A stretch of 8,681 nucleotides of DNA from an uncultured Clostridiaceae bacterium. Its GTDB lineage: Bacteria > Bacillota > Clostridia > Lachnospirales > Lachnospiraceae. Made by a program: the position numbers and the translations under genes. The notes under the pieces were generated by a model, which worked only from the letters and a program-made list of their open reading frames with translations, was not told the origin of the DNA and made no database searches. The DNA is taken from the NCBI GenBank assembly GCA_947175375.1, contig CAMWMT010000084.1, positions 1 to 8,681 on the forward strand. The letters run 5' to 3'. Positions 5,362-8,681 of this stretch are shown here, in pieces. The first letter of the stretch is position 1; each line of letters starts with the position of its first letter.

Positions 5362-7053
5362 ATGTTCTTCCAGGATGAAAAAAGGCGCAGGACCCGTTTC
5401 CAGGAACCATTTGTGAAAATCATAAAGTGTCAGATCCGGGGAGAGTGCGAGCGCGCTCTCCTTTAATTGTTCGATTTCCAGACAGCCCAGATAATACTTC
5501 AGGTAATTGGAAGGCTCCTCCAGAATGTTCAGGTACAGACTATGAACCTGCTCCGTATCCGTGAGGCCAAAAGAAGAAAGATAAGTCGCGCACTCATCTT
5601 CCGTCCAGCCTTCTCCGTGGACCGCCAGGTCCAGACTTGCGCAGACGGCATAGTTCAGAGAAGACATGGCGCGCAGAAAGCTGCTTTCCTGTTCGGACAA
5701 CCCAAGAAGATCATAGGCATAGAATTCACTGTACATTCCCCAGCCTTCCGTGTAGCCTCCCACATAAAACAGATTCCGGACCGGAGCATAACCCTCGGTA
5801 TTTTCAAAGGCATTCTGATACAGGTGCCCGGGATAGCCTTCATGGGCCAGCGTCGTGACAAGCTCTGACTGGTTCAGTTCATAAGAGGGATTGATATAGA
5901 TGGTATTTTGTTGTGGCGCATCGATCGCAGGTGTCATATAGAAGGCAGGGCTCAGATATGCAGCCAGAGACTCCGGGACTTCCTTGACCTGCCAGGATAT
6001 GTCTTGTGTCACTGGAAAATCTTCCTGTATCTGTGTCTGAAGCCGTTCGAGGATCTCCTCGGGAGCTTCCGAAGGAGAAGGTGTCTCTTCATCCAGAAAG
6101 CGGATTCCTTCATGAATGGAATACAGGATCGTTTCATAATCATCCTCCATCTGAGAATCCAGCAGACGGTGAATCTGTGCCATGCCAAGATCCGTTCCGA
6201 TGGAATATTTCAGAAGGTATTCATAATAACCGATGCCGTCCGGTGTATGATACAGTCCGTATGCATTGATTCCCGTTCCCCGAAGCTCTTCCAGTGCAAG
6301 ACAGAGCTCCTCGTAAGCCGGCTGCAAATAGTGGTTCAGATTCCGGAGATTTTCCGCCTCGTAGGCGATCTTTTGATCGGAAGACAGAAAGGCGCAGTCA
6401 TTAAGACGCTCCTGAAAGGTAGTGACGAGAAAATGAGATTCGTTCACAGGAAAAAAAGCCCGGCACTGTGCAAGGACCTTATCCAGTATCTCATCGTTCA
6501 TAAACAGACCCTGCTCTGATTTTTCTTTCTCAAAGGCAGTAATTTCTTTGAAGTATTCCGGAAGTGTGGATAACAGCTCCAGATACGTATCAATATCCCC
6601 TTGATTCCGGAACGGAAATTCCGCCAGCAGCACCGGGAGCTGTGCCTGGATACCGAGGGTCGGTCCCAGCGGTTCCTGATAATAATAGTATTCTTCTGCC
6701 AGAAGCTGTCCTGAGAGCCACCAGTCCATGATCTCTGCGGTCAGCTGACGGTCTTCACTCAATTTTTTCTTTTGATAACCTTCTAGTTTTTTCTGGCATT
6801 TTTCCAGATAAGCCAGTTCCTCTTCCCGGACTGCTGGGTCAAAACTTCCAAAAGAAGGAGTACCTTCTTTGAGTTTGTAAGTGTCGGGATTTGTCACCGT
6901 ATAGTGCAGATTCAGCGTATCTCCTGAGATCTCGTGCCGGAACAGCTCCATGGCAAAGCGATCAAAGGAATATCCGGAAAAGGAGAAAGAAAAAGATAAA
7001 AAGAAGGTGCATGCCGCAGCCAGTACACCTTTTACTCTGAATAACCGATACAT
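5107..7053 (-). CDS. Secreted DUF885 metallopeptidase with abnormal C-terminal extension
   Basis: The frame encodes 648 residues. The first 30 form a signal peptide or signal anchor (R3, R6, K8, hydrophobic 9-26). The DUF885 zinc-peptidase motif HEGYPGH is at 404-410 and the second conserved element GGYTEGWGMYSEF at 432-444, whose Glu436 or Glu443 probably supplies the third metal ligand. The family's usual closing elements follow: YLGCLEIEQLK (521-531) and DFHKWFLETGPAPFFILEEHL (545-565). The conserved domain ends at about residue 565, exactly where the convergent FabT-like gene ends, yet there is no stop and the frame continues about 84 codons antisense to that gene. It probably acts outside the membrane on peptides or a small ester/amide substrate; the substrate is unknown. 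ATG 7053 has a modest AGGACGG site 8 bases upstream. The gene stands alone, downstream of the DUF3800 terminator. Confidence 0.9.
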   Translation of the reverse strand: MYRLFRVKGVLAAACTFFLSFSFSFSGYSFDRFAMELFRHEISGDTLNLHYTVTNPDTYKLKEGTPSFGSFDPAVREEELAYLEKCQKKLEGYQKKKLSEDRQLTAEIMDWWLSGQLLAEEYYYYQEPLGPTLGIQAQLPVLLAEFPFRNQGDIDTYLELLSTLPEYFKEITAFEKEKSEQGLFMNDEILDKVLAQCRAFFPVNESHFLVTTFQERLNDCAFLSSDQKIAYEAENLRNLNHYLQPAYEELCLALEELRGTGINAYGLYHTPDGIGYYEYLLKYSIGTDLGMAQIHRLLDSQMEDDYETILYSIHEGIRFLDEETPSPSEAPEEILERLQTQIQEDFPVTQDISWQVKEVPESLAAYLSPAFYMTPAIDAPQQNTIYINPSYELNQSELVTTLAHEGYPGHLYQNAFENTEGYAPVRNLFYVGGYTEGWGMYSEFYAYDLLGLSEQESSFLRAMSSLNYAVCASLDLAVHGEGWTEDECATYLSSFGLTDTEQVHSLYLNILEEPSNYLKYYLGCLEIEQLKESALALSPDLTLYDFHKWFLETGPAPFFILEEHLNTSEIFSQLLQSAGEDFQFLACESIHDRLNHLSVKPCMLLIGCHALICQGQQHHPFILCASDTGYISLFHQVIDRSGQGSYRD

Positions 7054-7098
7054 CTTACATACCGTCCTGACAGCATATGGTCAGAAAAATATATGTAA

Positions 7099-7127
7099 AA
7101 TATATGGAAGATATGACTGTGTGGAAA
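7099..7127 (-). promoter_or_regulatory. Candidate promoter of the DUF885 peptidase gene
   Basis: On the - strand TTTCCA (7127-7122, 4 of 6 consensus) and TATATT (7104-7099, 5 of 6) are separated by 17 bp. Transcription would start near 7092, giving a leader of about 40 bases. A second -35/-10 pair nearer the gene (TTTACA 7099-7094, TATGCT 7077-7072) would start inside the ribosome binding site and is less likely. Confidence 0.4.
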
Positions 7128-7172
7128 GGGGGAGACATATTTGCAAAGGCTGCATGATTGACAGTTTTTGCA

Positions 7173-7209
7173 AAAAAATAAGAACGGGTCACACCCATTC
7201 TTATTTTTT
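7173..7209 (-). terminator. Rho-independent terminator downstream of DUF3800 gene, possibly bidirectional
   Basis: AAAAAATAAGAA (7173-7184) pairs perfectly with TTCTTATTTTTT (7198-7209). After one C-A mismatch the stem continues with GGGT/ACCC (7186-7189 with 7193-7196), closing on loop CAC. On the - strand the stem ends in a run of seven T (7178-7172). It lies 125 bp after the DUF3800 stop. The A/T symmetry would also allow function on the + strand, but no + gene ends nearby. Confidence 0.75.
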
Positions 7210-7285
7210 CACTCTCTTCCACTGCATCCATGCTTCAAGGTCACACCTCTATCATTTCTGCTACCATACCTCTTGGTCACACCAA
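7186..7285. repeat. Three GGTCACACC hairpin/dyad motifs with compensating flanks
   Basis: The nine-base core GGTCACACC occurs at 7187-7195, 7239-7247 and 7275-7283 (spacing 52 and 36 bp). In every copy the next base on each side is complementary but different: G...C, A...T and T...A; copy 3 extends by one more T-A pair (7273-7285). Copy 1 is the tip of the DUF3800 terminator hairpin. The 18 bases preceding copies 2 and 3 agree at about 11 of 18 positions. As RNA read from the - strand these are small hairpins with the same closing pair and loop (GGU-GUG-ACC). Confidence 0.6.
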
Positions 7286-7300
7286 TATTATGATATTATG
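7285..7300. repeat. Tandem 8-bp direct repeat ATATTATG x2
   Basis: ATATTATG at 7285-7292 is repeated perfectly at 7293-7300, directly next to the third GGTCACACC motif and 34 bp past the DUF3800 stop codon. It may be simple slippage in AT-rich DNA. Confidence 0.5.
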
Positions 7301-7333
7301 GATTATACAAAATATATGCTGTTATGTCAACAG

Positions 7334-8065
7334 TTATTCCAAAATATTTTTAACTCCTAAAATGTTTTCATACCCCGTGCCGACATTATATATTTTTGTA
7401 CTTAATGTTTTGTATAATGAATAAAAATCATTTTTATAGCCTGCCTTGTATCTCATCAATTGAGAAGGTATTGGATCAACCATCTGTAACCCGATACAAT
7501 TATCTCCTTTGACTACAAATCCAATGGAAGACAGGTGTTGCCTGATATCATTTTCAGTAAAGTAGATAGAACCATTTTGCTGATATTTATAAAACACATC
7601 AAGTAAATATCTGTTCTCATTAAAACTTCTTGATTCGACACAGATTTGTCCATAAGCATTTTTTTCAAAGAGATAATGCATAAAATTATCTAATAACGCA
7701 TAAAAACCGATATTATAGTTGTTTTTCTGTTTTCCATGCTGGAGAAAAGTCATTTTTTCATCGTCAAAATAAATACCTAAAATATCAAAAGAAGCATGAT
7801 CAATCAGAGCAACGTAATCTCTCCAAAAATTATTCCGCAATGTTGTATCCTGTAAAACAGAAAAGTCGTTACGATTTTTTTTCATATCGGAAAAATGAAA
7901 TATTACATCAGATTTTTCAAAATGTTTTATTTTCAGGTCATTTACATCTTTGATAAAAGTCTTTTCATAATAGGTTCTTTCTACAGTAATTCCAGCAAAG
8001 CAGAAATTAGGGTTATGTGGGGTAGGCTTAGTTTCATCTACGAATAAAAGATAGTCTTTTTTCAT
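7334..8065 (-). CDS. DUF3800 family protein (predicted RNase H-like fold), accessory gene
   Basis: This 243-residue protein matches DUF3800: the N-terminal LLFVDET (6-12, Asp10) followed by FCFAGITV (21-28), the central IFHFSDM (55-61), ICVESRSFNEN (141-151), and the closing GLQMVDPI (192-199, Asp197), which corresponds to the family's GLQxADxxA element. The acidic residues Asp10, Glu144 and Asp197 fit an RNase H-like metal site. DUF3800 genes are common in prophages, mobile elements and defence neighbourhoods, but their biochemical role is not settled. The start ATG has a perfect AAGGAGG site (8077-8071) 5 bases upstream, and the gene has its own promoter and terminator, so it is monocistronic. 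G+C in sampled coding stretches is near 30%, against about 48% in the neighbouring peptidase gene, which suggests acquisition by transfer. Confidence 0.87.
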   Translation of the reverse strand: MKKDYLLFVDETKPTPHNPNFCFAGITVERTYYEKTFIKDVNDLKIKHFEKSDVIFHFSDMKKNRNDFSVLQDTTLRNNFWRDYVALIDHASFDILGIYFDDEKMTFLQHGKQKNNYNIGFYALLDNFMHYLFEKNAYGQICVESRSFNENRYLLDVFYKYQQNGSIYFTENDIRQHLSSIGFVVKGDNCIGLQMVDPIPSQLMRYKAGYKNDFYSLYKTLSTKIYNVGTGYENILGVKNILE

Positions 8066-8097
8066 CTTTTCCTCCTTGCATTGAAGATTATTCGGTG

Positions 8098-8107
8098 AGC
8101 ATATGCT
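8098..8107. promoter_or_regulatory. Palindrome AGCATATGCT at the DUF3800 transcription start
   Basis: A perfect 10-bp palindrome lies 2 bp from the -10 element and spans the predicted transcription start of the DUF3800 gene. This is a classic position for a repressor operator. No regulator gene is adjacent and the motif is not one I recognise. Confidence 0.35.
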
Positions 8108-8109
8108 TT

Positions 8110-8138
8110 AGTATATGACAATATTCGACATTAAGCAA
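8110..8138 (-). promoter_or_regulatory. Promoter of the DUF3800 gene
   Basis: On the - strand TATACT (8115-8110, 5 of 6 consensus) lies 17 bp after TTGCTT (8138-8133, 3 of 6). Transcription would start near 8103, about 38 bases before the start codon. The start falls inside the palindrome AGCATATGCT at 8098-8107. Confidence 0.5.
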
Positions 8139-8255
8139 TAAAAAATCAGCTATCTGCAAGGAGAACCTTTAATATCTGAGTCATTTTTTTGTGAAAAGAG
8201 ATTTTATAGAAAATATGGTATAACAGAGTCGAACTTATATTGAAAAAGAGTATTT

Positions 8256-8291
8256 TAAAAATAGTAAGGGAGCGTATGGCTCCCTTACTAT
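8256..8291 (-). terminator. Rho-independent terminator of metG
   Basis: ATAGTAAGGGAGC (8261-8273) pairs perfectly with GCTCCCTTACTAT (8279-8291), a 13-bp stem with the five-base loop GTATG. Read on the - strand it is followed by a run of five T (8261-8257). It begins 31 bp after the metG stop codon. Confidence 0.88.
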
Positions 8292-8322
8292 CGAACATTT
8301 GAATATACGATTGTATAGTATG

Positions 8323-8681
8323 TTAGCAGATCTCAGCCCCTGCCGGCATGGGCTTTTCAGGAGCCATCAGGGACAAAGTCCCATTCTCATCCTCTGCACA
8401 GAGCAGCATGCCTTCAGATACGAGTCCGCGGATCTTGCGGGGCTCCAGATTCACGAGAACCATGACCTTTTTGCCCACCATCTCTTCTGGGGTATAGGTG
8501 CTGCGAATGCCAGAGACGATCTGGCGCACCTGGCTTCCAATCTTTACCTGAGAGCAGAGCAGCTTGTCTGCTTTTGGTACTGCCTCGCAGGAGAGGATCT
8601 CACCTACCTGAAATTGCAGTTTTGTAAAATCATCAAAAGAGATATTTTCCTTCGGCTCAATGTCGATGACCGGGTCAGTTT
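8323..8681 (-). CDS. metG: Methionyl-tRNA synthetase, C-terminal tRNA-binding domain (partial, 5' end outside window)
   Basis: The open frame runs from the right edge of the window to TAA at 8325-8323, about 118 residues. It begins TDPVIDIEPKENISFDDFTK and continues through VGEILSCEAVPKADKLLCSQ, RQIVSGIRSTYTPEEMVGKK, VMVLVNLEPRKIRGLVSEGM and LLCAEDENGTLSLMAPEKPM, ending GAEIC. This is the OB-fold EMAP-II/Trbp111-like domain found at the C-terminus of many bacterial MetRS enzymes, where it aids dimerisation and tRNA binding. The linker acidic/proline segment before it (IEPKENISFDDF) fits a fusion to MetRS rather than a free-standing tRNA-binding protein, but the catalytic part is not in view. 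No start codon with a ribosome binding site is needed here; an internal GTG at 8529 is only a Val codon. Confidence 0.85.
   Translation of the reverse strand, partial: TDPVIDIEPKENISFDDFTKLQFQVGEILSCEAVPKADKLLCSQVKIGSQVRQIVSGIRSTYTPEEMVGKKVMVLVNLEPRKIRGLVSEGMLLCAEDENGTLSLMAPEKPMPAGAEIC

Noticed and set aside
7009..7011. Lipobox (LAAAC, Cys15) making the DUF885 peptidase a lipoprotein
   Set aside because: The residue at -3 is Ala and a long hydrophobic stretch follows the Cys, so a normal signal peptide or anchor is more likely.
7209..7295. 28-codon - strand frame containing two Gly-Val-Thr segments from the GGTGTGACC repeats
   Set aside because: It has no ATG and no ribosome binding site; the repetition follows from the DNA motif, and the third copy is out of frame.
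6950..7360. 136-codon + strand frame across the peptidase start and the intergenic region
   Set aside because: It is antisense to the signal peptide of the peptidase, reads through the terminator hairpin and has no ribosome binding site or recognisable domain.
1..8681. Integrase, transposase, CRISPR array, tRNA or rRNA gene marking a mobile element
   Set aside because: None was seen on either strand; transfer of the operon and of DUF3800 is argued only from composition and gene content.

Overview
This window most likely comes from a gut-type Firmicute of class Clostridia, probably Lachnospiraceae. That rests on a sortase-type surface protein with an SPKTSD-like C-terminus, a FabT-type MarR regulator, a secreted DUF885 peptidase, a MetRS with a C-terminal tRNA-binding domain, and strong AGGAGG-type ribosome binding sites. 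No sequence search was run, so the taxonomy is an inference.

Layout on the + strand: a secreted, probably wall-anchored protein with three copies of one beta-rich domain (3-1571), closed by a strong hairpin terminator (1671-1730). Next is an intergenic stretch with two copies of the palindrome ACGATATCGT. A good sigma-70 promoter (1884-1912) then drives a compact three-gene operon (1946-4834): a DUF262 protein with the DGQQR motif, a small ABC/SMC-like ATPase, and a CxxC-type HNH nuclease. The genes overlap (26 bp, then a TAATG junction). A FabT-like MarR regulator with its own promoter and a TTG start follows (4927-5361).

On the - strand, read from the right edge: the 3' end of metG (8681-8323) with its terminator; an AT-rich DUF3800 gene (8065-7334) with its own promoter and a palindrome at the expected transcription start; a 3' region with three GGTCACACC hairpin/dyad motifs, the last inside the terminator; and a secreted DUF885 metallopeptidase (7053-5107). 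The peptidase frame has no stop at its natural domain end and runs about 84 codons antisense through the MarR gene.

The best candidate for an undescribed system is the DUF262-ATPase-HNH operon. The ATPase-HNH pair resembles the PtuA/PtuB logic of Septu. DUF262 is the NTP-dependent, modified-DNA-sensing module of GmrSD, BrxU and SspE, where it is fused to a different nuclease domain (DUF1524). Here the modules are split into three tightly coupled genes. This suggests an anti-phage or anti-plasmid system in which DUF262 senses or gates, the ATPase regulates and HNH cuts. That role is inferred from domains and context only. The solitary DUF3800 gene, with base composition unlike its neighbours, is a second probable accessory insertion.
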